A stretch of 32,749 nucleotides of DNA, from NCBI GenBank assembly GCA_017554455.1, contig JAFZIH010000064.1, positions 1 through 32,749 of the forward strand. Reading direction: 5' to 3'. The translations under genes and the position numbers were made by a program. The notes beneath the pieces are model-generated. The model did not search any database, had not been told where the DNA came from, and saw nothing but the letters and a program-made list of their open reading frames with translations. The stretch comes from Clostridia bacterium (GTDB lineage Bacteria; Bacillota; Clostridia; Christensenellales; CAG-138). Shown here in pieces: positions 1 through 8,100 of the stretch (position 1 is its first letter; every line of letters begins with the position of its first letter).

Positions 1-9
1 GAAACGCGC

Positions 10-450
10 ATGAACGTACGCATCGAACAGGTCGAAAAGGAGCGTGAGGAGCTCGTTCTGATCCGCTGCCATGCGGTGACGGACGAGGTGCGGGAGATCG
101 CGTCCTTTATAAAATCCCGCGCAGGCACACTTTCCGGTACGTCGGATGAAAAGCAGTACGAGATCCCCGTGACGGACGTCTGCTATATTGAATCCGTCGA
201 CGGCAAGACCTTCCTGTATACGCGCAATCGGGTCTACGAGACCGCGTATCGCATCTACGAGCTGGAGGATTTGCTGAAACCCAAGCATTTCCTCCGGATC
301 GCAAAGCCGATGCTCGTCAACCTGATGAAGATCAAGTCGATCCAGCCCGCCTTCAACGGTCGGTTCACGGCGACGCTCAGCTCCGGCGAAAAGATCATCA
401 TCTCGAGAAACTACGTGAAAGCGCTGAAAGCCGCGCTGAAGGGGGAATAG
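10..450 (+). CDS. LytTR-family DNA-binding regulator
   Basis: A 146-residue cytosolic protein whose C-terminal two thirds read as a LytTR DNA-binding domain. Supporting segments are YIESVDGKTFLYT, a central YRIYELEDLL, then FLRIAKPMLVNLMKIKSI and the closing basic IIISRNYVKALK. There is no response-regulator receiver domain, so this is the short stand-alone LytTR type. In Bacillota this type is commonly paired with a DUF3021 membrane protein, and the next gene is exactly that, 3 bases downstream. In such pairs the regulator usually controls its own operon or a nearby transporter; the target here is not visible. The ATG at 10 gives the usual family length, but its ribosome binding site falls off the window edge and the frame is open to base 1. 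Confidence 0.88.
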   Translation: MNVRIEQVEKEREELVLIRCHAVTDEVREIASFIKSRAGTLSGTSDEKQYEIPVTDVCYIESVDGKTFLYTRNRVYETAYRIYELEDLLKPKHFLRIAKPMLVNLMKIKSIQPAFNGRFTATLSSGEKIIISRNYVKALKAALKGE

Positions 451-453
451 ACG

Positions 454-891
454 ATGGGATTCAAACGGTTTCTTGTCAATAAGCTGATCCTGTTTTTCAT
501 GCTGTCGACGCTGATCACGGTTGCGATCGTGATCATCGGTTCCGCGTTCGATCCCGAAGCGCAGTTCGGCTATCGGGACATGCTGGTCCCGATCGAGTAC
601 GCGGCGCTGTGCATGCTGCCGACGCTCGTGACGTATTCGAAGCGCGAGCTCTCGCCGAAGGCGCTGCTCGTTCGAAAGGTGATCATGCTCGTGCTCATCG
701 AGGGCGTGATCCTGTTCATCGCGTTTACAAGCGACGTGATCGACACGAGCCGGATCGAGGTCGTTCTCACGATCGCGGGAAGCGTGCTTGTGATCTTCGT
801 GCTCGCCAATCTCTTCGTGTGGCTCAAAGACGCCGCCGAAGCGAAGAAACTGAACCGCGAGCTCGAAGCGTTCCAGAAGCTCCACGGATGA
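454..891 (+). CDS. DUF3021 family membrane protein
   Basis: A 145-residue protein with four predicted membrane segments, at about residues 10-28, 44-60, 73-92 and 102-122, ending in a charged helix rich in Lys and Glu. Size, topology and position directly after a LytTR gene match the DUF3021 family. The family has no established biochemical activity. Its steady pairing with LytTR regulators suggests it modulates or senses for the regulator at the membrane, which is inference. The GGGGGAA sequence at the end of the upstream gene serves as ribosome binding site. A strong hairpin terminator follows 13 bases after the stop, so the two genes end a transcription unit. Confidence 0.85.
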   Translation: MGFKRFLVNKLILFFMLSTLITVAIVIIGSAFDPEAQFGYRDMLVPIEYAALCMLPTLVTYSKRELSPKALLVRKVIMLVLIEGVILFIAFTSDVIDTSRIEVVLTIAGSVLVIFVLANLFVWLKDAAEAKKLNRELEAFQKLHG

Positions 892-903
892 CCGACTCTT
901 ATG

Positions 904-930
904 AAAGCCCTGCGCATGCGGGGCTTTTTT
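904..930 (+). terminator. Rho-independent terminator after LytTR/DUF3021 pair
   Basis: AAAGCCC (904-910) pairs with GGGCTTT (921-927). The self-complementary CGCATGCG lies between them, and the 3' arm runs into a six-T tract. This is a classic intrinsic terminator for the upstream two-gene unit. Confidence 0.85.
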
Positions 931-936
931 CGTGCG

Positions 937-955
937 GGAATTTTGACAAAATTCC
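937..955. repeat. Short perfect inverted repeat
   Basis: GGAATTTT (937-944) and AAAATTCC (948-955) are perfectly complementary around GAC. The repeat contains TTGACA at 943-948, but no convincing -10 box lies 16-18 bases downstream, so I do not call a promoter. It could be an operator or a small hairpin. Confidence 0.4.
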
Positions 956-1017
956 GGGAAAAAGATGCGCGAAAGTTCACAGGATCCGGGAAGGATTTTC
1001 CGTTTTCGTGTCGTATT

Positions 1018-1124
1018 GTAATTATATAGGACAATGTAATTAGATATAATATTATAGACGCAGTAATGACCTGCAGAGAGTCATTACTGCGTTAATTACA
1101 TACGATGTAATTACATATAATTAC
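1018..1124. repeat. Nested AT-rich palindrome of about 107 bases
   Basis: Three pairs of arms are nested around one centre. GTAATTATAT (1018-1027) pairs with ATATAATTAC (1115-1124). ATGTAATTA (1034-1042) pairs with TAATTACAT (1093-1101). ACGCAGTAATGAC (1058-1070) pairs perfectly with GTCATTACTGCGT (1080-1092) across a 9-base loop. The right flank also holds the 12-base palindrome ATGTAATTACAT (1105-1116), so the TGTAATTA word recurs at 1017, 1035 and 1106. The stretch is far richer in A and T than the surrounding DNA. No protein is encoded. It could be a multi-site operator, a structured leader RNA, or the remains of a small inverted-repeat element; the sequence does not decide between these. 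Confidence 0.7.
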
Positions 1125-1168
1125 GGATCACGGTCACGGAAAAAAGGAGGGCTTCCGTGACCGTATCC
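1125..1168 (+). promoter_or_regulatory. Hairpin with Shine-Dalgarno in the loop
   Basis: ACGGTCACGGA (1130-1140) pairs perfectly with TCCGTGACCGT (1154-1164). The stem extends by GGAT (1125-1128) with ATCC (1165-1168) around one bulged C. The 13-base loop carries AAAAAGGAGG (1141-1150), a perfect ribosome binding sequence, and a GTG codon sits at 1157 inside the 3' arm. That GTG is in frame with the YARHG gene that I start at 1259. The element looks regulatory, but there is no T-run, so it is not a terminator. Which transcript carries it is unknown. Confidence 0.5.
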
Positions 1169-1222
1169 CAAAAGGAACTGCAACCAAACGGCGCAAAGCG
1201 CGGTATTCCGTATAAAGGGACC

Positions 1223-1251
1223 TTTCCAAGACGGAAAAACTGTGATATACT
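1223..1251 (+). promoter_or_regulatory. Extended -10 promoter abutting the YARHG gene start
   Basis: TTTCCA (1223-1228), a 17-base spacer and TATACT (1246-1251) preceded by TGA give an extended -10 promoter. Transcription would begin near 1258, at or one base before the ATG at 1259, so the message would be leaderless. Confidence 0.6.
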
Positions 1252-1258
1252 GAATTTT

Positions 1259-2515
1259 ATGAAGACGGAGCGCGGGGAAAACAAACGGACGCTTGATAGA
1301 CGCCTTGCATGGATCCTTTCCGGGATCGTGCTTGGCGTGTCGGTGCTGGTCGCCGCCGTTTCGATCGCGCGCGGGCACAAGACCGTGATCGACCTGGAAA
1401 ACTACGTGAACGTCGGCACGGACGCGGGCGGCAATCCCGCGGTGCTTCTGGACGTCGACGCGATCCTGAACGATTACCGGCTCCCGAACCCGAACCGTCC
1501 CGGCGTGAACGCGTCGGATTATCCCGAGGTCTACGCGCTCTGCACGGCAAGGATGCTGCTCCGGCCGATCGACGAGGAGCACATGCGCGTGACGATCGAC
1601 GCGGACACGGAAACGCTCGCGCGATACGGCATCACGTTTAAGACCACGACGTGGGACCAACAGATCAGGGGCTTTGTGGCAGGCGCGACGCCGACGCCCG
1701 TACCGGTTCCGCAGGGGGAGACGCAGACGCCGCCCGATACGCCTGCGCCGGAAGATCCCGACGGGTATCTCGATTCGCTGCTGGACAGCGACGGAAACGG
1801 GCTGAATCTTCGTTCCGTGTGCGAAGCGGTGCAAAGTGAACGCGATTTGTTGTGTAAAGAGATATTCGGAAACAATTATGACACAACTAAGACACAAGTC
1901 GCGTTTATAGTATATACAGGAGGACGGCACAGGAATCTGTACCGCGCGAGCTATACGGCGACCTACCGCCCGGAGGACGGCACGGAGCAGGTCGTGATCT
2001 GGTTCACGGTCGACGTCTACGATCTGTACCGAACGGAGGGCAGGATCGCCTACGGCAACATCGACGTATCGCTCTGCGACACCGAAGCGGAGAGCAAGCA
2101 TCTGCCGGGCAACGGCACGGCGACGAAGCTTTCGGGCGGGGGCGTGCGCGTCAGCGGGAAGGACGGGTTTGACCTGAACGGATTCGTGAAATTCCCGGAC
2201 TCTCCGACAAGCTACCGGCTGGCAAACGGCGTCTACTGGTCGCCGACCTACGACGCGTTGGACGAGGACATGATCTGGAAGCTGACCGCGGTCGACGGGC
2301 ACTCGCTCGCAAACCTTCTGCGCTATGCGCGAAAGGAGATCTACGCCCGCTACTATGTGCCGTTTGATGAGAAAACGGAACGCGAGTTCTACGAGCATTA
2401 CGGCGCGTACGACTGGTATGAGCCGAGGGTCCCCGATCTTTCGGGGCTGATGACGGAAACGGAGCGGAGCAATATCCGGCTTCTGCGCGAGATCCAATCT
2501 TTGATTGAAAAATAA
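1259..2515 (+). CDS. Membrane-anchored protein with degenerate C-terminal YARHG domain
   Basis: A 418-residue protein with one N-terminal membrane anchor (about residues 17-37), an outside domain, a Pro/Thr-rich linker and a C-terminal YARHG-type domain (about 352-418). The hallmark reads YARKEIYARYYVPF, so the usual HG is replaced by YY, while the later WYEP motif is kept. The first outside domain (DLENYVNV through TTWDQQ) resembles the repeated domain of the protein at 3204-4802, so the two are paralogues. I chose the ATG at 1259 because the paralogue also begins about 10-15 residues before its anchor, and because third-position GC rises from 15 of 34 codons before this ATG to 24 of 34 after it. 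The alternative GTG at 1157 has a perfect AGGAGG and would add 34 residues. No ribosome binding site precedes 1259. The function of YARHG proteins is not established; they are usually extracellular. Confidence 0.75.
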   Translation: MKTERGENKRTLDRRLAWILSGIVLGVSVLVAAVSIARGHKTVIDLENYVNVGTDAGGNPAVLLDVDAILNDYRLPNPNRPGVNASDYPEVYALCTARMLLRPIDEEHMRVTIDADTETLARYGITFKTTTWDQQIRGFVAGATPTPVPVPQGETQTPPDTPAPEDPDGYLDSLLDSDGNGLNLRSVCEAVQSERDLLCKEIFGNNYDTTKTQVAFIVYTGGRHRNLYRASYTATYRPEDGTEQVVIWFTVDVYDLYRTEGRIAYGNIDVSLCDTEAESKHLPGNGTATKLSGGGVRVSGKDGFDLNGFVKFPDSPTSYRLANGVYWSPTYDALDEDMIWKLTAVDGHSLANLLRYARKEIYARYYVPFDEKTEREFYEHYGAYDWYEPRVPDLSGLMTETERSNIRLLREIQSLIEK

Positions 2516-2525
2516 GGAGAACCGT

Positions 2526-3188
2526 ATGAAAACCATTCGAACCATTCTTGCAACCTTCGGCGTGACGTCCCTGCTGTACGGACTGTTCGCGCTGATCGCG
2601 ATGCGGCTGAACCCGGCGTTCACCGGCCGGTCGATCTATCAGCTGTTTCGGGACACGGGCTTTGTCGCGCTGGTGATCGGCATCGGCTGCGTCCTCTCGT
2701 TCGTCATCATGACGATCGCGATCGTCTCATTCCGCGACGAAGACACGCGCAAAAAGCACGAGACCGCGGAGGAGGACCTGTTCGACGATTTCCTCGAGGA
2801 GGAGACCGTTCCGGAGGAACGCGCCGACGAGGCAGACGAGAGCTGGTCGCCGGAGATCAAGCGGAAACAGCGCAGAGCGCTGAGGCACGCGGACGAGGAG
2901 CCGACGCCGGATCTGTTCGCCGAGGACGACGAGGAGCAGATCCCCCTGCGTGAGGATGAAGAGCAGATCCCTGTGCGCGGCGACGACGCGTACGATGGTT
3001 TTTCGGAGATCCGCCGCACGGCGCCGGAGGAACCGGAACCACGGGAACCTATTGAAATGCCGGAGACGCCCGAAATGCCGGAGACGCCCGAAGCGTCCGC
3101 ACGTACCGCGACGAAGCGGTGCATCTACTGCGGAGAGACGATCGACGCCGATTCCGCGTTCTGCATCTACTGCGGCAAGCGCGTGTAA
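2526..3188 (+). CDS. Two-pass membrane protein with C-terminal zinc ribbon
   Basis: A 220-residue protein with two membrane helices (about residues 5-27 and 46-68), a long, strongly acidic and proline-rich segment, and a C-terminal zinc ribbon with Cys199, Cys202, Cys213 and Cys216 in two CIYCG knuckles. The acidic part contains small internal repeats: EEQIP occurs twice, and MPETPE occurs twice in tandem. The start at 2526 follows AAGGAG with good spacing; an in-frame ATG at 2505 would overlap the previous gene and lacks such a site. The gene lies between two YARHG paralogues with gaps of 10 and 15 bases, so the three are surely one operon. Zinc-ribbon membrane proteins often travel with extracellular domains of unknown role in Bacillota. 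No function can be assigned. Confidence 0.8.
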   Translation: MKTIRTILATFGVTSLLYGLFALIAMRLNPAFTGRSIYQLFRDTGFVALVIGIGCVLSFVIMTIAIVSFRDEDTRKKHETAEEDLFDDFLEEETVPEERADEADESWSPEIKRKQRRALRHADEEPTPDLFAEDDEEQIPLREDEEQIPVRGDDAYDGFSEIRRTAPEEPEPREPIEMPETPEMPETPEASARTATKRCIYCGETIDADSAFCIYCGKRV

Positions 3189-3203
3189 AGGAGGGAACGG
3201 AAC

Positions 3204-4802
3204 ATGACGAATGCTTCGATTCGCAGACTGATCGGCGGATTCGGAACCGCCTTGGTCTTTCTGATCTGTGCCGTCGTGATCGGCGCGCACTTCCTGACCG
3301 GACGCAGTCTTCAGCGCATTGACGTTTCCGAATACGTGACCGTCCAAAGCGACGGCGCGGGCGGCTATACGGCTTCGTTCGATATCGACCGGCTGATCAC
3401 AAAGGAACGCCTGCACAATCCGACGGAAACGGAAAAGGCGGAGTATCCCGAGATCGCGGCTTTGAAGGGCCTTGCCATCCGCGTGACGCCGCGCGGAGAC
3501 GGGTATGAACTTGAGACGGTCACAAGCGGCGAGGACCCGACCGCGCTTTTGAAACAGCACGGGATCCGACTGATCAACACGAAATGGTCGCTGAGCGGCG
3601 CGGAGATCGCCGCCGCCGCGGGACAGAGACCCGCGCAGGAAACGTCGTTGGCTTTTGCTGACTACGTCCGCACGAACCGCACGGATTCGGGCGACTTTAC
3701 CGCTGCGGTGGATATCCGGAGCATGCTGCGCGACGCGGGCATCGAAGCGGACGCCGATCCCGAAACGAACGTCGGCGCGCGCGCGCTGAGAAGTCTTGAC
3801 GTTGCGTGCAGCAAGACAGACGACGGTTATCGGCTGCAGACCACGAGTACGCTTCCGACGGTCATGGAGGACCTTGCAGCCGCCGGCATCAAGATCACGA
3901 ATACGCAATGGACATGGACCGCTGCGGAGATGGAAAAACATATCGGCACGGTGACGCCGCCCGACGCACCGAAAACGCTCGTGCCCGAAACGCCTGTTCC
4001 CGCAACGCCGGATGCGCCGGAATCGGCAGCGCCGACGACGCCGTCCGGGACCTTCAACGACACGCCCGACAAGACGCCGGAAGCCGCCGCGACCGCAGTG
4101 CCCGCGCGCAATCCGAACGCGATCACAACGCTGTACGGCTTCGACCAGACCGAGCTTCGCAAGGCGATCCGCGCGGCGAAAGAACAGAAATACGGCAGCA
4201 GCATCGAGTCCAGCGAGGTCAAGTATAACTATTTTGCGGTCGGCGGCGACAGCGCGCAGTACGGCAACGTGTTCCGCCTCGTCTACGTGATCACGACTTC
4301 AACAGGCACGGAATACCTCGTTGCGGACGTTTACGACGTCGAGCTCGAGACCGGCTATCAGGCAAGCGACGTAAAGCTTACGGTGAAGGAAGGCCGCACC
4401 GCCGCGAGAAGCACCGATGACCTGAAGGATTATACGGTCTATACGCTGAACGAGGGCAGCATGGTGTTTGCGGAGAACAAGGACAAGAGCCCGTTCGACA
4501 AGGACGGTCTCGTCAAGGCGAAGAGCATCAGCGAAGCACTGACCTACGACGAGCTTTGGGATATCCCGACGACCGACGACATGACGCTCCTGCGGCTTCT
4601 GGGCTACGCGCGCAACGAGATGTTCGCCCGCGGCGGACATAAGTTCGGGGATTCGAGCACGTATACGAAGTATTATAAGCAGTTTTCCTGGTACAAGCCG
4701 ACCGGAAAGGTCACGGCAGACCAGCTCGCCGAGAAGTATCCCGCGACCAAGAAGAACATCACCACGATCAAGTTCCTCGAAAACCTGATCAAGGAAGGTT
4801 GA
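3204..4802 (+). CDS. Membrane-anchored YARHG-domain protein with duplicated outer domain
   Basis: A 532-residue protein with a membrane anchor at about residues 9-29. Two copies of one outer domain follow. Copy one runs from IDVSEYVTV to NTKWSLSGAEI, copy two from FADYVRTN to NTQWTWTAAEM. Next come a Pro/Thr/Ala-rich linker (about 252-305), a domain starting FDQTELRKAI, and a C-terminal YARHG domain (about 462-532) with YARNEMFARGGHKF and WYKP. The gene at 1259 has one copy of the outer domain and a shorter linker, so this looks like the longer paralogue after an internal duplication. The ribosome binding site AAAGGAGGG lies 8 bases before ATG. The protein is presumably displayed outside the membrane. 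YARHG has no known activity, so no role is claimed. Confidence 0.82.
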   Translation: MTNASIRRLIGGFGTALVFLICAVVIGAHFLTGRSLQRIDVSEYVTVQSDGAGGYTASFDIDRLITKERLHNPTETEKAEYPEIAALKGLAIRVTPRGDGYELETVTSGEDPTALLKQHGIRLINTKWSLSGAEIAAAAGQRPAQETSLAFADYVRTNRTDSGDFTAAVDIRSMLRDAGIEADADPETNVGARALRSLDVACSKTDDGYRLQTTSTLPTVMEDLAAAGIKITNTQWTWTAAEMEKHIGTVTPPDAPKTLVPETPVPATPDAPESAAPTTPSGTFNDTPDKTPEAAATAVPARNPNAITTLYGFDQTELRKAIRAAKEQKYGSSIESSEVKYNYFAVGGDSAQYGNVFRLVYVITTSTGTEYLVADVYDVELETGYQASDVKLTVKEGRTAARSTDDLKDYTVYTLNEGSMVFAENKDKSPFDKDGLVKAKSISEALTYDELWDIPTTDDMTLLRLLGYARNEMFARGGHKFGDSSTYTKYYKQFSWYKPTGKVTADQLAEKYPATKKNITTIKFLENLIKEG

Positions 4803-4822
4803 TCGTACAAAACAAGCTGCGG

Positions 4823-4854
4823 GCGGATCCTCCTCTTCGGGGGATCCGCTTTTC
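4823..4854 (+). terminator. Terminator of the YARHG cluster
   Basis: GCGGATCCTC (4823-4832) pairs with GGGGATCCGC (4840-4849) with one weak pair, followed by TTTTCT. It separates the YARHG operon from the ileS promoter. Confidence 0.8.
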
Positions 4855-4879
4855 TGCTGAAAAAAGCCGAAATCGGGGC

Positions 4880-4908
4880 TTTACAAACCGAACTGTTTCG
4901 GCTATAAT
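4880..4908 (+). promoter_or_regulatory. ileS promoter
   Basis: TTTACA (4880-4885), a 17-base spacer and a perfect TATAAT (4903-4908). It drives the T-box leader of ileS. Confidence 0.85.
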
Positions 4909-4913
4909 GATTC

Positions 4914-5161
4914 GGTAAATCGTTGATCGGGACGAGTAGCGTTTCGGGATACCCTCAGCGAGCCGCGTACGGTGCAAGGCGGTGGGAGAACGAGCGTGAA
5001 GATCACCCGTGAGCGGAACGGCGAAGGCGGCGTCTGCCGCTGTGTAGTCCTTCCCGTATCCCCGCGTTAAGGGGCAATGAGCGGACAGGGGGAACCCTGT
5101 CAACTGAGGTGGTACCGCGGAGCAGCTTCGTCCTCTTATTCGGACGGAGTATTTTATTTTT
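4914..5161 (+). ncRNA. T-box leader of ileS (isoleucine specifier)
   Basis: A T-box riboswitch that reads uncharged tRNA-Ile and lets ileS transcription continue. The conserved T-box core AACTGAGGTGGTACCGCGG lies at 5102-5120. The competing terminator pairs CTTCGTCC (5126-5133) with GGACGGAG (5142-5149), followed by a T-rich run. The specifier is ATC at 5002-5004: the preceding AGCGTGAAG is identical to the bases before ACC in the thrS leader, and each codon matches its gene. The antiterminator would form between the T-box core and the 5' side of the terminator. Confidence 0.95.
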
Positions 5162-5171
5162 GGAGGAAAGC

Positions 5172-8100
5172 ATGTATAAGAAAGTCAGCACAGACATGGA
5201 TTTCGTTTCCCGCGAAAAGGAGACGCTTTCGTTCTGGAAGGAGAACCGCGTCTTTGAACAGAGCGTGGAATGGCGCAAGGGCGCGCCTGCCTTTACGTTT
5301 TTTGACGGCCCGCCGACGGCAAACGGCAAGCCGCATATCGGGCACGTATTAACCCGCAGCATCAAGGACCTGATCCCGCGTTATAAGACCATGAAGGGCT
5401 TCGACGTGCTTCGCAAGGCGGGCTGGGATACGCACGGCCTTCCGGTGGAGCTGGAGGTCGAAAAATCGCTCGGTCTCGACGGCAAGGAGCAGATCGAGGC
5501 GTACGGCGTCGAGCCGTTCATCAAGGCGTGCAAGCAGTCCGTGTGGAAATACGAGTCCCAGTGGCGCGAGATGTCAGATCGCGTCGGGTTCTGGTGCGAC
5601 ATGGACAATCCCTACGTCACCTATAAGGACGATTATATCGAGTCCGAATGGTGGGCTCTCAAAACGATCCACGAAAAGGGCCTTCTCTATAAGGGACATA
5701 AGATCGTTCCGTACTGTCCGCGCTGCGGAACGGCGCTGAGTTCCCACGAGGTCGCGCAGGGCTATCACGACGTCAAGGAGGTCTCCGCGATCGCGCGCTT
5801 CTATTTGAAGGACGGAAGCGGCACGGCGATCCTTGCGTGGACGACCACGCCGTGGACGCTGCCCTCGAACGTCGCGCTGTGCGTCAACGCGCACGAAACG
5901 TACTGTAAGGTCGTGTCCGAAGGCAAGACCTATATCATGGCGGAAGCGCTTGTAAACTCCGTGCTCGGCGAGAACGCCGAGATCGTTGAGACGTTCTCCG
6001 GCGAATCGCTTGTCGGCACCGAATACGAGCCGCTGTTCGATCTTCCCGTGAATTTCCGGGGCAAGAAGGGTTATCGCATCGTGGCGGACGATTACGTCAC
6101 GCTGACCGACGGTACCGGCGTCGTCCACATCGCGCCGGCGTTCGGCGAGGACGACAACCGCGTCGGCAAGGTCTGGGATCTTCCTTTCCTGCAGCTTGTC
6201 AACACGTCGGGTCACATGTGCGGCGGCACGCCGTGGGACGGTCTGTTCGTGAAGGACGCGGACAAGCCGATCCTTGCGGCATTGAAGGAGAGCGGCAAGC
6301 TCTTTGCGGCGCTGCCGTTTGAGCACAGCTATCCGTTCTGCTGGCGCTGCGACACGCCTTTGATCTATTACGCCCGCGAAAGCTGGTTCATCAAAATGAC
6401 CGCGGTCAAGGACAAGCTGATCGCGTTCAACAAGTCGGTCAACTGGATCCCCGAGACGATCGGCGAGGGCCGAATGGGCAACTTCCTCGAGAACGTCATC
6501 GACTGGGGCATCTCCCGCGAGCGTTACTGGGGCACGCCGCTGCCCGTGTGGATGTGCGAATGTGGTCACGTCCACGTCATCGGCAGCCGCGCGGAACTCA
6601 AAGCCATGAGCCGCAACTGCCCGGACGACATCGAGCTGCACAAGCCCTACATCGATCAGGTCGAGGTCGTGTGCCCGGTCTGCGGAAAGATCATGAAGCG
6701 CGAGCCGGTCGTCATCGACTGCTGGTTCGATTCTGGTTCCATGCCGTTTGCGCAGTGGCACTATCCCTTCGAAAACAAAGAGGAGTTCGAGCGCCGCTAT
6801 CCCGCCGCGTTCATCTCCGAGGCGGTCGATCAGACGCGCGGCTGGTTCTATACGCTGATGGCGGTCGCGACCTGCCTCTTTGAAAGAGCGCCGTTCGAAA
6901 ACTGCGTCGTGCTCGGGCTCGTGTGCGACAAGGACGGCAAGAAGATGTCCAAGCACATCGGCAACGTCATTGCTCCCGCGGACGTACTCGATAAGCAGGG
7001 CGCGGACGCGGTCCGCTGGTATTTCTACACGGCGAGTGCGCCGTGGCTCCCGTCGCGCTTCTCGGGCGAGGCGGTCAGCGAATATCAGCGTAAGTTCATG
7101 AGTACTTTGTGGAACACCTACGCGTTCTACGTGCTGTACGCCGACATCGACGGGTTCGATCCGACAAAGCATACCTTGAAGCGCGAGAACCTTTCGCTGA
7201 TGGATCGCTGGATCCTGTCGCGTCTGCAGACGCTTACGAACGACGTCGACGGCAATCTCGAAGCGTTCCGCATCACCGAGGCGGGCAGAGCGCTGATCGA
7301 CTTTGCGGACGAGCTTTCTAACTGGTACGTGCGCCGCTGCCGCGACCGGTACTGGGGCGCGGAGATGACGGACGACAAGGAAGCGGCGTACATGACGCTC
7401 TACACCGTGTTGAAGACGGTTACGCTGCTCACCGCGCCGTTCTGCCCGTTCATGACGGAAGCGATCTATCAGAACATCGTGCGCTCGGTCGACGAAAACG
7501 CGCCGATCTCCGTGCATCTCAACGATTATCCGGCGGCGGACGAAACGTTTGTCGACGCCGCGCTCGAGGACGAGATGGCGAAGGTCCTGAACATCGTCAC
7601 GGTCGGCAGAAGCGCAAGAAGCAGCGCGGCGCAGAAGACCCGTCAGCCGCTCTCGAAGATGTACGTACAGGGCGAAGCGCTCTCCGAACGCGCCGCGAAG
7701 ATCGTCACCGAGGAGCTGAACGTCAAGGCGATCGAGTTCATCGAGAACGCCGACACGCTGATGAGCTATAAGGTCAAGCCGCAGCTTCGTACCCTCGGCC
7801 CGCGCTACGGAAAACTGCTCGGAAAGATCTCCGCGCACCTTGCGGAAAACGGCGACGCGATCGTCAAAGCGCACCATGCGGGGCAAAACTACACGTTTGA
7901 GATCGACGGCACCGAGGTCGTGCTGAGCCCGGACGACGTGCTGGTCAGTACGCAGCAGAAGGAAGGGCTCGTCAGTGAACAGGGCGGCGGCGTGACCGTC
8001 GTGCTCGACACGAACCTGACGCCGGAACTCAAAGAGGAAGGTCTCATGCGCGAGCTCGTTTCGAAGCTCCAGACCATGCGCAAGGAGGCGGGATTCGAGG

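Noticed and set aside
943..948. TTGACA as a promoter for the YARHG cluster
   Set aside because: No acceptable -10 lies 16-18 bases downstream; the box is part of a short inverted repeat.
1157..1258. GTG start with AGGAGG for the first YARHG gene
   Set aside because: Kept only as an alternative: codon composition before 1259 does not look coding, and the paralogue has no such extension, although the ribosome site is strong.
1121..2623. A 500-codon open frame on the minus strand opposite the first YARHG gene
   Set aside because: It lies opposite a gene with a clear anchor, ribosome site downstream and paralogue; the residues are Arg/Val-rich and have no recognisable domain. It is a GC-rich shadow.
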